A DNA stretch of 64,000 nucleotides from Rhyzopertha dominica (Eukaryota; Arthropoda; Insecta; Coleoptera; Bostrichidae), in assembly GCA_025024175.1 (NCBI GenBank), contig QCXZ01000064.1, positions 6,076,001-6,140,000 of the forward strand. Reading direction: 5' to 3'. The position numbers and the translations under genes were made by a program. Shown here piece after piece: positions 35,701 to 46,583 of the stretch (positions within the stretch are counted from its first letter, which is position 1; every line of letters begins with the position of its first letter). The notes under the pieces were generated by a model. The model had not been told where the DNA came from, searched no databases, and was given only the letters and a program-made list of their open reading frames with translations.

Positions 35701-36201
35701 TTGGCTTCATTGTACAGAAAGGGCCCTCACTATTGCCTTATAATGAGCTGTAAAATTTTCTGGGGAGACAAAATAAGTATCTGAAATACTCTGAAATTTT
35801 TTGCGGTCCTTGCATCCATGCCCCATGTTTCAGATCTTCGACTTAAACTTCTGGAGGTCCCGTGTGATCCAGATTTGGTCAGAGCCCTGTATGGTCTTCT
35901 GATGTTACTTCCTCAAACAGAAGCATTCCACACGTTACGTACCAGGTTGTCATGCATTCCCAGTATACATTTAGGGTGTGACACTAGGTTTGAAATTAAT
36001 ATTTGTGAAAAAAATTGCATTTTTGAATGTATGTCTTCTTCCAGCAGCATCAAACCAAAGAAAACTGTCCCCACTAAGGGAGTTCCTTTCCAAGAACTGC
36101 TGAAGCACTTCATCGAGGTTCAAGATAGACACAAAGAGTATAAAAAAATTACTNGAAATAGAGAAATAACCACTGGTGGACGAGATATGAACGATACGTA
36201 G
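29704..36201 (+). CDS. Vac14: VAC14, PIKfyve/Fig4 complex scaffold, thirteen exons
   Basis: HEAT-repeat scaffold that holds the kinase PIKfyve/Fab1 and phosphatase Fig4 on endolysosomes and controls PI(3,5)P2. CDS exons: 29704-29804, 29851-30001, 30049-30279, 30334-30675, 30743-30866, 31111-31343, 32671-32809, 32942-33056, 33110-33283, 33340-33471, 33505-33595, 35834-35975, 36045-36201. The protein is about 710 aa, against 782 in human. The N-terminus [20 protein letters not shown] and the block [19 protein letters not shown] match the family. So do [69 protein letters not shown] and [15 protein letters not shown]. The C-terminal part is the Fig4-binding region. Two oddities: exon 9 reads one base short at 33121, and the last intron (69 nt) stays open in frame. 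The codon at 36154 holds an N. A poly(A) signal follows at 36246. Confidence 0.96.
31344..32670. other. Vac14 intron 6, no other feature
   Basis: 1.33 kb of AT-rich intron. No transposon ends or coding text were recognised. Confidence 0.5.
33750..33945. repeat. Dispersed repeat with TGATGGC..GCTTTACC-like tail, copy 1
   Basis: The sequence TTGCTGGTTTGAAAGTTGC, then CTAACGATGGCTTATTAGCC and GTGCTTCACC, matches 62325-62510 and more weakly 47905-48065. The three share order and spacing, so they are one family. The tail has the look of a structured RNA end of a retroelement. This copy lies in Vac14 intron 11. Confidence 0.55.
34443..35505. repeat. Foldback: two ~453-bp inverted arms in Vac14 intron 11
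   Basis: The left arm 34443-34894 and right arm 35052-35505 are near-identical reverse complements (ATATAAATTATAACTTGATAATT at the outer edge, AATTACCAAAAAG/TTTTGGTAATT at the inner), with a 157-bp spacer. Each arm contains CTGATGA...GAAA once. The intron's transcript would contain a hairpin of about 450 bp. It could be two inverted retroelement ends or a foldback transposon; no target duplication was resolved. Confidence 0.9.
35387..35429 (+). ncRNA. Hammerhead-ribozyme-like core in the right foldback arm
   Basis: Reading 5' to 3': TTGTTT (stem I, 35387-35392), CTGATGA, a bulged A, GGGTC/GACTC stem II (35401-35405 with 35412-35416, one G-U pair) around ACACTA, then GAAA and TAT, then AAACAA closing stem I (35424-35429). 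CUGAUGA and GAAA are the invariant hammerhead core boxes. Stem III would be very short and the A before stem II is irregular, so cleavage is not assured. The left arm carries the same motif on the minus strand at 34519-34561. Confidence 0.4.
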
Positions 36202-36245
36202 TGCAGAAATTGTTGCATTGTTACTGTTTTGTGTAGTTTAAGTNT

Positions 36246-36251
36246 AATAAA
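36246..36251 (+). terminator. Vac14 poly(A) signal AATAAA
   Basis: AATAAA lies 45 bases after the Vac14 stop codon, next to an unresolved base at 36244. Confidence 0.7.
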
Positions 36252-39215
36252 CTAGTGAAATTTTATACAGGCCAAACTAAACTTGTTTTTCTTCATGATA
36301 GAAGAATGTGATTTTGGAAGTTATTNAAAGCGTATTCAGTCACTGCAAGAGACACTATAGTGAAAATATTTTACCGTGTCTAAGATGTAAATCTTACTAA
36401 ACATGTTTTTATCATATTTGTTTTCGTTCATTTTGCAAACGAAAGAAAGAGTAACATATATACTAGATCCCACCAGATGGTGGGATCTCCACCCAGAAAC
36501 TAGGAATTCTCAAATAATAGTAAAATAAAACTTTGATATAAAACAATTTTATTTGTTAGTTTGCAAAATAATTATACATCAGTACTTATACTTACACTAA
36601 GGAATGTGTTGGATAAATCAGTGTTATCTTTATTAATCATAAGTTATTAATCTTGAATATCGTAGAATATACATAGTACAAACGCACAGATGATTCCTAT
36701 TACTTGCAGTTAAAATTCCAGGCAAATTATGTAAATGGTCAGCGTTTGCTGACCTTACTTTAATAATTGCTTAAATTCTCTTGCAAAATGTGAGATACAT
36801 ACATATGTAAATACCTACACAAATAGTTGAATAAACCTTATAAAGATTAGGAAATTGCATTTAAATGCATTTAATTGCAATCACTTGTTTATTATGTACC
36901 TGCAAACTGTAATTGTACGGGGTATTTCAGTCTTATTTTGATCCTTGAGTGAAGGCAATGCTTTGCCTCTAGTATATCGTGTGAAACTGATTTTTCCTGT
37001 TAAGACTTATTAAAATGCCTGTGTTGGTCGCAAAAAGTCGTGACTTGGCAATGAAATTTATTACATTTACGAAAGATGCAAAAGAAAATTTGTAACCCAT
37101 ATTTCTGGTGGAAGCTTATGCGAAATGTAGTAGGTAGACCCTGGCCATTATTAGTTGAACCCAGGAATAAAACGTCCCACTAACGGAATTTCGTCCAGGC
37201 CGTACCTATTTTACTAATTTAGGGGTGGACGGTATGCAAACGGCTTAAAGCCTGACGTGGCCCGGCGTTTTAGGACGCTTGACCACCCTCTTTTGCATTT
37301 GCATTTCATTCGTGATCCTGTTGTATGCGGATGCGGTTGTAAGCTTGTGCGTTGTGTTGTCGTTAAAATAGCATAGATTTTCGCAAATTTNTGTGGACAA
37401 CTGGTTGGCTGTATGCCATTATAGCAAAATAAAGGAACTAGAATATATGGAAAAAGAACATCTTCTCGACGAAGCGCTAGATGAACTGTGTTTTACAGTA
37501 AAAACAGGATCTTCTGATGAAAATTTTTCAAGTAGTGACTTCTCGGATGATGAAGGTTAAGTCTTTTGTCATAAGCAATGTTTTTTATTCGTTAATCTTT
37601 TATAAATTGTATATACTATGTGAGAATTTTATTTTATTATTATTAAAGTACATTTTTTGTTCGTCTTTTGTTTAATATTCTACTTTTTACTTTATTTGCT
37701 CTAATATAACTGAAGTACAGATTATCATATGGTGTAAAATACTTGTTGTATTAAAATGTAGGTAGTATATGTTTTTTAAATAAAAAAAGACAGAGGGCGA
37801 AGTAAAACGTCTTAATGTTATGCCAAGCTTTCGGAGATTATTGTATTTGTCAGGTCCTGACATTTATTAAAGAAATAAAAACAGTAAACAAGACTATATA
37901 AAACAAACGTAGACATAGAGCTGGTATATGTGTGCCAATGCAATCAGCAGAGTGCAATTAATTTAGTTTAAGGTAAGTAACTTTTTTATTACTAACTATT
38001 TATATTCAAATTAAAAACATACAATTTACAATAAAAATTTAACCTATTTATTCTGATAAATATCTTACTTTTTATACTTATGAAATGGAAAAAATATCTG
38101 TTTTGGCCTTAAAAACACAAACCAAAAAATTTCACATCCTTTTTATTAAACAAAAATTTTAAAAATGTTAATTTTGTTTTTGCTTTGATAATTGCAATTG
38201 TTATTTGAAATTATGAATGTATTTTAGTAATTACCTACTTTAAACCTGCTTAAACTATCATAATTCTACACTGCCATTGTCTACCTGGATAGACCGATAC
38301 CCAGTTATCTATATTTCAGTCATTATTATAACTTTTTCGGTCAATATCTCTACCTACACTTCTATATAATAAGAAATATAGTACTAACCCGCTAATAAGC
38401 TTGCAGCTGCTGATTATATTAAACATACCCACACTATATAGGTACACATATGAATTAATATATTAAATAATTCAATTATTTACTAAACGTGCCACGCCAC
38501 TGATCAAAATAGCTACTGTGCGGCTCCATTTACTAGAAAATTTAAGCCGCCACTGACAGAAGTCGCTGCGCCGCTCGCTGGGCTCCGCCCGGCTCAACTT
38601 AGAATGGCCATGGTCTACTAAGGCACTTGACGTTTCCAAAAAACTGGTGACACTTTATGAAATGGATAGCTATCTTTTAAGAGAATAAGAAAAAAAAGCA
38701 AAAACGGTTGACTTATCAATTTAAATAAGGTTAAAATTAGACAAAAAAATCTATGAGCTCCACAAAGCCATTTTTCCAGTGACAATGATCTCTTTAAAAG
38801 AATTTCATTTGGAATTGAGATTTCTTTACAATGGCAGTGTATCGAGTTTGTAGAGCCTGGTAAAATCTCTACGATTCAAATATAAAAAACATTCAACCGA
38901 CGGTTTCTTTACGAAAAGCCTGATATTGTCATGAAAAAAAATAATTTTTTGTACCCCAAATTTGTAAAAAAAGTGTTTACACCACTGCGATAAGTTCTCT
39001 AATTCATTAATCTTCACTAAATCAGTATTTTACTAATCCNTAATGAATCAACTCTGAACAATTTAACACAGTGTTTCTCTCTTTACCTAAAGTCCGACGA
39101 AAGAGATTAGATTATTGATACACTTATCAATCTACTTCAAAATGTTAAAAAGCTGAGTGATTGATTTGATTGCCTAATGGGTTTTTAATGTCGATAAAAC
39201 ACTGCAACAGTGAAC
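36252..39215. other. Spacer between Vac14 and the four-TM gene
   Basis: Mostly AT-rich. Small visible items: a hairpin AGATCCCACC-AGAT-GGTGGGATCT at 36465-36488; a GC-richer block at 37180-37340; and a GC-rich scrap at 38540-38620. A short acidic ORF is listed separately. No tRNA or other RNA gene was recognised. Unresolved bases lie at 36326, 37391 and 39040. Confidence 0.4.
37447..37560 (+). CDS. Short acidic ORF, possible first exon
   Basis: A 37-residue open frame, MEKEHLLDEALDELCF followed by a Ser/Asp/Glu-rich end (SSSDFSDDEG), sits 100-250 bases downstream of a GC-rich promoter-like block. A donor-like GAAG/GTTAAG lies at its end. Acidic starts of this kind occur in piggyBac-type transposases and in many regulators. 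I do not recognise the gene and found no second exon. It may be noncoding. Confidence 0.25.
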   Translation: MEKEHLLDEALDELCFTVKTGSSDENFSSSDFSDDEG

Positions 39216-39977
39216 ATGGCTGAGAGAGCAATCCACAGGAAATCACAGCTAGTTTTGAATTCCGTCATACCTGTAACAAACACGCACGATGAATTGGTCA
39301 GAGAAAAGCTGGAAAGCTGCAAGTTTCCTTTTACAATCACTGGAGGCATCAAACTTCTAGGAATCGTAAGTTTTTCCAGTTCATTTGGTCTGTTTCTTTC
39401 AATTTTTTGTTCACAGATCATCTCACTAACTGGATTATCTTTATTTCTTGCAAAACCGACGTGTTCAAACGCACCACAATGGTATGAGTATCTGTACCCC
39501 ATAACAGTGGGAACCAATATCATTTGCTGCTTCTTCTTGTACCTCGTGTTCTCTGTCGGTTTAACAGTTCACAATCCAGGAAAATGGGTCCACATTGTAA
39601 GAATTTCTGTTCGTTTTAAATTTGTGAAAGCATAGCTCGCTTTGCAGGACATTTTTACAAACCTGATACTGTCTTTGGTTGCCCTGATAGCTTCGATTTT
39701 GACTACTTATAGTTGCTCGGTTAGGAGCAGCTTACATCTAATTCCTGGGGTGTGTATACTTGTCATCCAAATGAGTATAACCTGTTTACACATATGATTA
39801 TAATCCGCGAATGTCGATGATGTTTTGGACATTTTTCAGCCATTGGGAATAGCTGGGGCAGCCATTTTAATAGCCAGTTGTGCAGCAATCTTCCTGATGT
39901 ATCGATTCAAGGAAGATGAGGACATTCCACCAGAAGTGGAGGTCAAAGCTGATCCTCGAAAATCTATGCATGTATAG
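39216..39977 (+). CDS. Small four-TM membrane protein, four exons
   Basis: CDS exons: 39216-39365, 39417-39596, 39648-39749, 39840-39977. All junctions are GT/AG and phase 0, giving 189 aa. The ATG at 39216 opens a hydrophilic 43-residue N-terminus (MAERAIHRKSQ). TM segments are at about 45-63 (KLLGIIISLTGLSLFLA), 74-98, 112-131 and 145-166 (GIAGAAILIASCAAIFLMY). The tail is charged (FKEDEDIPPEVEVKADPRK). Length and topology recall MARVEL-domain or plasmolipin-like tetraspan proteins, which act in membrane sorting, but no diagnostic motif is present. I do not assign a name. The gene is compact, with introns of 51-90 nt. AATAAA occurs near 40133. Confidence 0.85.
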
Positions 39978-40504
39978 GGGTGGTATTCTCAGGATTCTAT
40001 GTAAATTGTATTTTAACTCGACTTTGATGATTTAGTACCTGATTAAATTGTACTTAATGAATATATATAATATAATATTTATTTCTGACCTGAAATCAGT
40101 ACAGAGACTGTTACACAGACCTATCATAACAAAATAAATACTTATATGAAGTAGAAGTAAGCATAGTGGTCGTTATAACTAACATAAATCCATACTATTC
40201 CGTAATATCCTATGGATTACTTACATCATAAAAAATCCTTTAAAAACGAAATTTATTTTCTATTACATATTTTTTAACATTTTTGCAGAACACTGTTTTG
40301 TTAGCTATCTGCTTTAAAGTAGGTAGTTGGCAATGCATTATAAACTTGTACAACTCTAAATACTGGTGAGTCCTGTTTTTATTTTTGTTTTTTGAAAGTC
40401 CGTTCTTAATTGTCTTATGTTCGTATGCCATACACATGTCTATCACTTACCGATGGAATTTTATTATGTGATTTTGTGAAATTATTGTTGATACTGTAGA
40501 TTAG

Positions 40505-40906
40505 CTAGGCCTGTTCCAATTTTCGTATATCTTGAACTTTAAGTAAATTCACTTTCTTGTACAACTCAACTGTCGCTGTTTTTACATCAATGTTATACAA
40601 AACTTTGATTGCCCTATTTTGTGTCCTTTGCAACCTAACCAACATATATTGCACAGAATTTCCCCAACACACTATTAAATATCTTAATACAGTTTCTATT
40701 TGTGCAAAATACAGCATTCTTTTTGTAATGTCATTTAAATAGTTAGAACACCGGCGACAGGCACCAACCAATGAGACTATCTTGTTTATTACTGTTTTTA
40801 GGTGCTCCACCCATGTTAATAGCTGTCCACAATTATCCCCAAATACTTGTAGCTGGTTACCTCGCACAATATTAATATTTATGTTAAATTGCAGAGGTTT
40901 TATCAA
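40505..40906 (-). pseudogene. Non-LTR reverse transcriptase C-terminal fragment
   Basis: The minus strand reads TWVEHLKTVINKIVSLVG, KRMLYFAQIETVLRYLIVCW, MLVRLQRTQNRAIKVLYN and ELYKKVNLLKVQDI. This is the region after the RT fingers and palm of Jockey-type non-LTR elements. Its first part aligns with the LGLIID..KNHV stretch of the 2554-5286 relic. It is a 5'-truncated fragment between the four-TM gene and the thyroglobulin-repeat gene. Confidence 0.75.
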
Positions 40907-41122
40907 TAGTTATAGGTTACTTTCACCTTGTATATATGAATAATATAGTTTTCTCTTTTAATTATTGTTAGTTATTCAGATTAACAGACCTTTATAAAGA
41001 GAATCTAAACAGGTTTCAGTCGATCAGACTAGAGTATGTTTTTTAATTTATTTTATTGTCACTAACAAAGATATGTTCAAGTTACATTAGTTGGCTTTGA
41101 TTAAAATTTAAAAAGCTAAAAT

Positions 41123-44100
41123 TCACACAGTACATTGGTCAGAGTAACAAGAAAGGTTTTCACTATTACTTGTCGATACTTCTTGTTCAATCTGTACACC
41201 ATTGGCATCTACGCATCTGCATACGCCTCTGCGACACTGGACAGACTCGTAATTGCCATTTTGACAACAGGTAGGTCTTTCTTCTGACGTTATCAAACTG
41301 CGTGCCCTCGCGCATTCTACGTATAATCGAGTGGAATTATATAAAAACAGTTTAAAGGCTCAGGTACTTACTGCAATTCATAGTATCAGCTAGTTCATCA
41401 TTTTTGTCCAAAATGAAGTCTTCAATTACCGTTCCATTTGGATAGGCACAGTATTTACTAAAAATATGCTGAAGGTTAATGTTCAGTACATGCGAGATAA
41501 ACGTAAACTAAAGATACTTACGAAGTAGAATTTGATTGTACAGCTCCATAATAACCATCCAGTTGACAATTAGGTAATGTGTATCCAATAACTTCATAAC
41601 CTGCTTCGTTAAGTTGTTTTATTTCCTCCAGTTTCTGCAAATAGCTTTCTTCGCACTCTCTGTAATAGTTAGTGACGTGGACGTCTTCATCGACTGTAAA
41701 AGTAAACAGTGTCGGCTATAAATTTAGTTAATTTGTATTGACATACAACAGCTAAGCGTTTCTGATATCATGGATATGTTAACTGCTGTCATTGTCGACG
41801 TGGCAGGGCTACCATCTGTAGGATCGACGCAATAACATGCTGTTCCAATACATTGTACCTCGTCATAATCTCCGTTAGATTGACATCTAAAATGTTGGTC
41901 GGGATTTAATTGGGATCCGATAAGTTCTACCGCTTTGAAATAGTTCCTCGAGCATTCTAAACAATGAAAACAGTTATTAAGCGTGTTACTTCTTCAACTA
42001 TGCAACTTACTGCAATTTAGAATGGACGCTACGTTGTCTGAGTATTCGATTTCACCAAAGATCCTCTCTCCTTCTTCGGACAAGCAATAGCATCTGTATT
42101 GAATAAAAAAAATCAATCAAGATTTGAATTAATTAATATAATTACACAGAGAAGTTTCTAGATGTTGATGTTTCGAATATTATACAAAAAAAAATGTAAT
42201 TCGAAAGTTTTCTATATTTGAAACTTGTATCTGTACGGTTCGGATACCATTAGGTCCCATATTTATAGATTTAATATACTTTAAAAAACCTCAATAATTC
42301 GCATGAACAGTGATCTTTGCTACTGTGTAGCGAGGCAAAATATCCATTTGAGAACGCAAAAGCATTTCGCGTGGGATACAAACAATAATTTTTCGAAAGC
42401 TGCAATAAAATGAGATAATTGTATGTATAGCAATTTAATATATATTTGATATCCTTTAAACTACTGTTTGAATCAAGACTTTTTAGGTGTGGTGGCTGTA
42501 GCCTGTCATAATGATAGCATCCTAATAAACAATAAACATTGTTTGACAGAAAAAGTAATTTCAGAATTTAATACATTGTAATTATTCATATTCTAAACGG
42601 TGTGAAAGAGTGAAAAAAATTGAAATGAGCTCGGAAAGTGAAGAGGAGCATTTACCAGGAGAAGTATTGGAAGCGGCACAAAGTACTGTTTCACAATTAA
42701 TTCCCAAAAAATCGTTGAGACAGTACGAGATCGCATACAACAAATTTAAAGCGTGGTACTAATCAGATAAATTTCAAAAAGTGTCCAAAACCGTATTAAT
42801 GGCATATTTAGAACATAAAATTAATAAAGTTAAACCTTCAACATTATGGTCAGTATATTCAATGCTAAAATGTAAAGAAAATGTAAATATCAGGAAATTT
42901 TCGAAACTCATACCATATTTGAAAAGCAAATCAGTTGGATACCGTCTAAAAAAGTTCAGAATTGTAACGAAAGAGGAAAATGAGAAATATTTACAAGGGG
43001 CACCTGATAGTAGATTAATATAAATCTATTGACTTATCTAATTCTATGCAACTTTTCAGGTTATTTCAATTATTGGTGTTTTTGGAGCTTTGAGAAGAGA
43101 TGAGCTACTGAAAATAACGACAGATGAAGTAGAAGACAAAAATTCAATTATTATTATTATGAGAATTCGTGATTCCAAAACTCATACTCCGAGATGTTTT
43201 GTGATTTCAAGTTAAGACCAAATGAAGATATGCCGCAAACACTGTGTTTTACTTCCAGCAATTACTACAAGTCGAAGATTTTTTATTAAGTATGTCAAAG
43301 AAAAATGTATTAACCAAGTGGTTGACGTTAAAAAAATAAGAATGTGCCAAAAGAAATAGCAACGTATCTCAATTTGCTTCATTCAGAAACTTATACAGGG
43401 CACTGCTTTGGACGTTCTTCCGCCACTCTGTTAGCCGATGCAGGCGCTGTTATTACTACGATTAAACGAAATGGGGGGGGGTGGCGTTCTAGTACGGCAG
43501 CGGAGACTTATATAAAAGATTCTATTCAAAATAAAATTTTAGTCGCAGATAAACTGTTACCATCTTCAGCAGAGTCTACAGAACTTACCAATAATACAAT
43601 GTGCGCAGTAAACTTAAACAATTATAGCAGCAGCCTCATTGAACACCCAGAACTAAAAGCTATGATAACTAGTACTGTAATATCGGTACCTTCAATTTAC
43701 ATGTAGCGCAAAATAAATTGTAATCGTCTTGTTATTGTTTTTTTTTATATAATAGTTACAGCTTTGTTATTAAAATGTTATATTATGTAAAATGAATATT
43801 AATAAAATCATAAATAAGTTTCAATAGAATGATAAATTATTTTAACATTTGTTTTATGTTCTACACCGAAAAATACTTTGGCGTTCTAGACCAAAAAGGT
43901 ATTTCGCAGCTAGGTGACAAAAAAGGTTCCTTTTGTCATTTACAAATTTAACGAAAACGTCAGCTTTTGGTGACAGTTAAATATATGAGTACAAAATCGG
44001 ATACTTTTCCATGGACTAATTTTAGAATTGGAACAATAAGAACCACCATTTTTTCAAACAGTACTTATTAAACATACAAGTACAAAAACAAATACTTTTC

Positions 44101-46583
44101 TAACTGTGAACAACATAAACCAGTATTTGTTACACAGGGTGTTCAATTTAAATGTAGCAATTGTAAGTTGAATTTTTTTATATGATATACTAATTTCGTT
44201 AACACTTATTTGCATGCTTACATGAAATGTAATATATTGTGTATATTAATGATTAAAAATATTTACTTGCCATGACACTTACGTTTGTCCGGGAATGCAA
44301 TGGTATGGTTCATACAATCCGTTTCTGTCACATGAAGGCCTTACTTCCATGTATCCTAAAGTGCCTAAGTTTCTTTTATTATCATATTCGTCTTGGGCTC
44401 TGGTACATTCTGTATCCACTACAAAATTTGTAAATTTTTCTGTACTTTAGCAAAGCTTTATTGCTAATCCGCTTATATTTAGAACAGTATTATTTATTGA
44501 ATGAGAGTAGCAAACCTCACACAATATTGGTTACCTACCTGTATATTATATAAACATTTGTACTTACTTCTTTGACATGTCAACGTTTCAGAATCACAAG
44601 AAAGGCCATCCCCACAAATACTGGTCGGTGTAGGACTACTTGGAGAACCTATTGCACATGCTTCGCCTTCAGCTAAAAAAATATTATGCTTCACGAAAAA
44701 AAGGCTATCAAAATTGTATTCCAATTTTGCAATAATTACGCTAGTTTAGTTTGTTACCTATGTGCCGCAAACAATAATCACAGCAGTTGCATGGTCCGGG
44801 AAATAGCAAAATCAAACCACTGTGTGTTGAATTTTGTATTTGGCAGGACTCGGGAAGGTCGGAACACCCATAGGAACCTTTATAATCCTTTAAATAAATC
44901 AAAATTAGGTTTAATAGTTTTGATTTCAATATAAAAGTTTCATTCTTGGTAATGAAGGTGAATAAATCAAGCTAAAAATTCTTTAATGGACAATATACGT
45001 AGATACTGCAATTGCTTTGTAATTATTATGCATTTTCATCATTTATAAAGCACTTCGAAACATGAATACTAACAATTGTAATATGTACAAGTAGCAACTA
45101 CAATATTATGTTAAAACATTAATTTGGATAAATCACTGTTAAATAAGTCAGTTTATAAATTGCTGTTATTGTTAATCACCATACATAACCAGTCAGGTAT
45201 AATGCAATCCAAAAGATTGCAGCTCCCACAAGCATCACAATTATCGAGGAAATTTTTTATACAGGGTGATTCCCATAAGGACCGACACAGAGCAGGGGCA
45301 CGTAGGGGAGTCCAAAATATTGTGATTTAACGCAACTTATCCATATACTAAATTGCACCCCTAAGAAATTGTAGGTCTTCAAATTTTAAAAAAAATTAAT
45401 ATCTCACTTATACTTGAACTTAGAAAAACCAAATTTGATACACATTGTGAGCATACCAAGAGAAGTATATGAAAGTAATTAGAGTTCAATTGGAGCATTT
45501 TAAAGGGTTGATAAGGGATGATGCACCACTAAAATGTGACAGAATTTATTAACACGTTGGCGGAATTAAACAATTATTTTATTTTACGAGGAATTTAATT
45601 TTAAAACTTTTTTACTCCTGTTATTTTTCAAAAAATCTATTATTTTCAAGAGAAACCTGAATAACTAAAAACATGTATTGTAAGCTGTTGTTTAAAATTA
45701 TCGAAAATTCAAATGATGGCTATTAAACGACTTGACAATCAGGTAAAAAGTTGAAATAAGAATACTTTAATAGAGGAATAAACAACTAAATCAATACAAA
45801 TAACATTACAATTTGCACTGATAGGTTACAGAAATTGTTCTAAATGACCACCATTTTCTCTCAGGCATAAATTTATTCTTTGTTGAAAATTGAAGTCTAC
45901 TTTGTCCAGTAACTGCTGATCATTTCTAATGAGTGTTAATTTTTTCGAAATTTAAAACCCCGCTTTGAAGACCTATAAACTTCTCAGGGGTGCAACTTAG
46001 TATATAGGTAAGTTGTGTTAAATCACAATATTTTGGACTCCCCTACACCCCCTGCTCTGTGTCGGTGCTTATGCTAATCACCCTGTATATTGATACTTCA
46101 TTTTACTTAAATATTCAATATTTTATAATTTGCATAATAATGTCTAGGCTATAACTCAAAATTAAAAAGTCATCAAAAGTCTGATGTGTGCTTTCTATTT
46201 GGGAGACAATAACATATATTGAAAATTCTATTTTAGTGTTTGTATACTGATAAATTATGCATCTTTTATTGTAGAAATATATTCCAAAAGCTGAAACTTT
46301 CGAAATGGATGTTTCTGCAAATCTAGTACAACAATAAATACGAAATATGCTGAACAATACAATTGTGCACCTTTCGTTGTAGAATGTCCCATTTTCTGAT
46401 TTGGCACACTCAAGAAATCGATGTTGTTGGAAACAGAGATAGTTTCACTTATAATTCAGTAGTAACAAATGGAAAATTAGACTTAATTTTTACACTTACC
46501 GTACAGTAAGTCTCAGTGCACGTAAGATCTTCATCTTGAGCAACGCAACACACAATCACAAACAACAGCACTAAACTCTTCAT
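41123..46583 (-). CDS. Secreted IGFBP-like plus four thyroglobulin type-1 repeat protein, nine exons
   Basis: CDS exons on the minus strand: 46500-46583, 44758-44887, 44568-44672, 44283-44418, 42011-42093, 41747-41956, 41522-41693, 41372-41457, 41123-41316. They total 1200 nt, 399 aa, and frames close. Signal peptide MKSLVLLFVIVCCVA. Residues 30-107 form a Cys-rich module with PGPCNCCDYC, GEACAIGS and ICGDGLSCDSETLTC, resembling the GCGCCxxC/GxxC pattern of IGFBP N-domains. Four thyroglobulin type-1 repeats follow. Their CWCV-equivalents are CYCL, CYCV, KYCA (first Cys lost) and CRCV. Such repeats can inhibit cysteine or aspartic proteases, as in equistatin. Target and physiology are unknown. 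Introns hold a Crypton relic and a mariner derivative. The long second intron is between module and signal exon. Confidence 0.88.
42600..43720 (+). mobile_element. Crypton-type tyrosine recombinase relic
   Basis: The plus strand, opposite to the host gene, encodes a degraded tyrosine recombinase. It starts near 42625 (MSSESEEEHLPGEV, IPKKSLRQYEIAYNKFKAW) and has the N-terminal core-binding region with KINKVKPSTLWSVYSMLK. The first catalytic Arg lies in FGALRRDEL (about 43081-43106), GHCFGRSSATLLADAG is the His/Arg box, GGGWRSS the second His-box equivalent, and AETYIKDS holds the Tyr nucleophile. Stops and frameshifts occur at 42760, 43020 and through 43130-43340. Crypton elements of insects have this layout. 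It lies in the intron between the exons 44283-44418 and 42011-42093. Confidence 0.8.
45262..46085 (-). mobile_element. Mariner deletion derivative with ~130-bp inverted ends
   Basis: The left end is CAGGGTGATTCCCATAAGGA after TA. The right end inverts to GCTAATCACCCTG before TA. The ends pair over about 130 bp (ACACAGAGCAGGGGCACGTA against TACACCCCCTGCTCTGTGTC). Inside, the minus strand near 45826-45925 keeps a transposase C-terminus (FQQRINLCLRENGGH). The rest of the transposase is deleted, leaving 824 bp. It lies in intron 1 of the thyroglobulin-repeat gene. Confidence 0.8.

Noticed and set aside
35976..36044. Continuous reading through the last Vac14 intron as a single exon
   Set aside because: GTGTGA donor, pyrimidine tract TCTTCTTCCAG and family alignment favour splicing; retention is listed only as a possible isoform.
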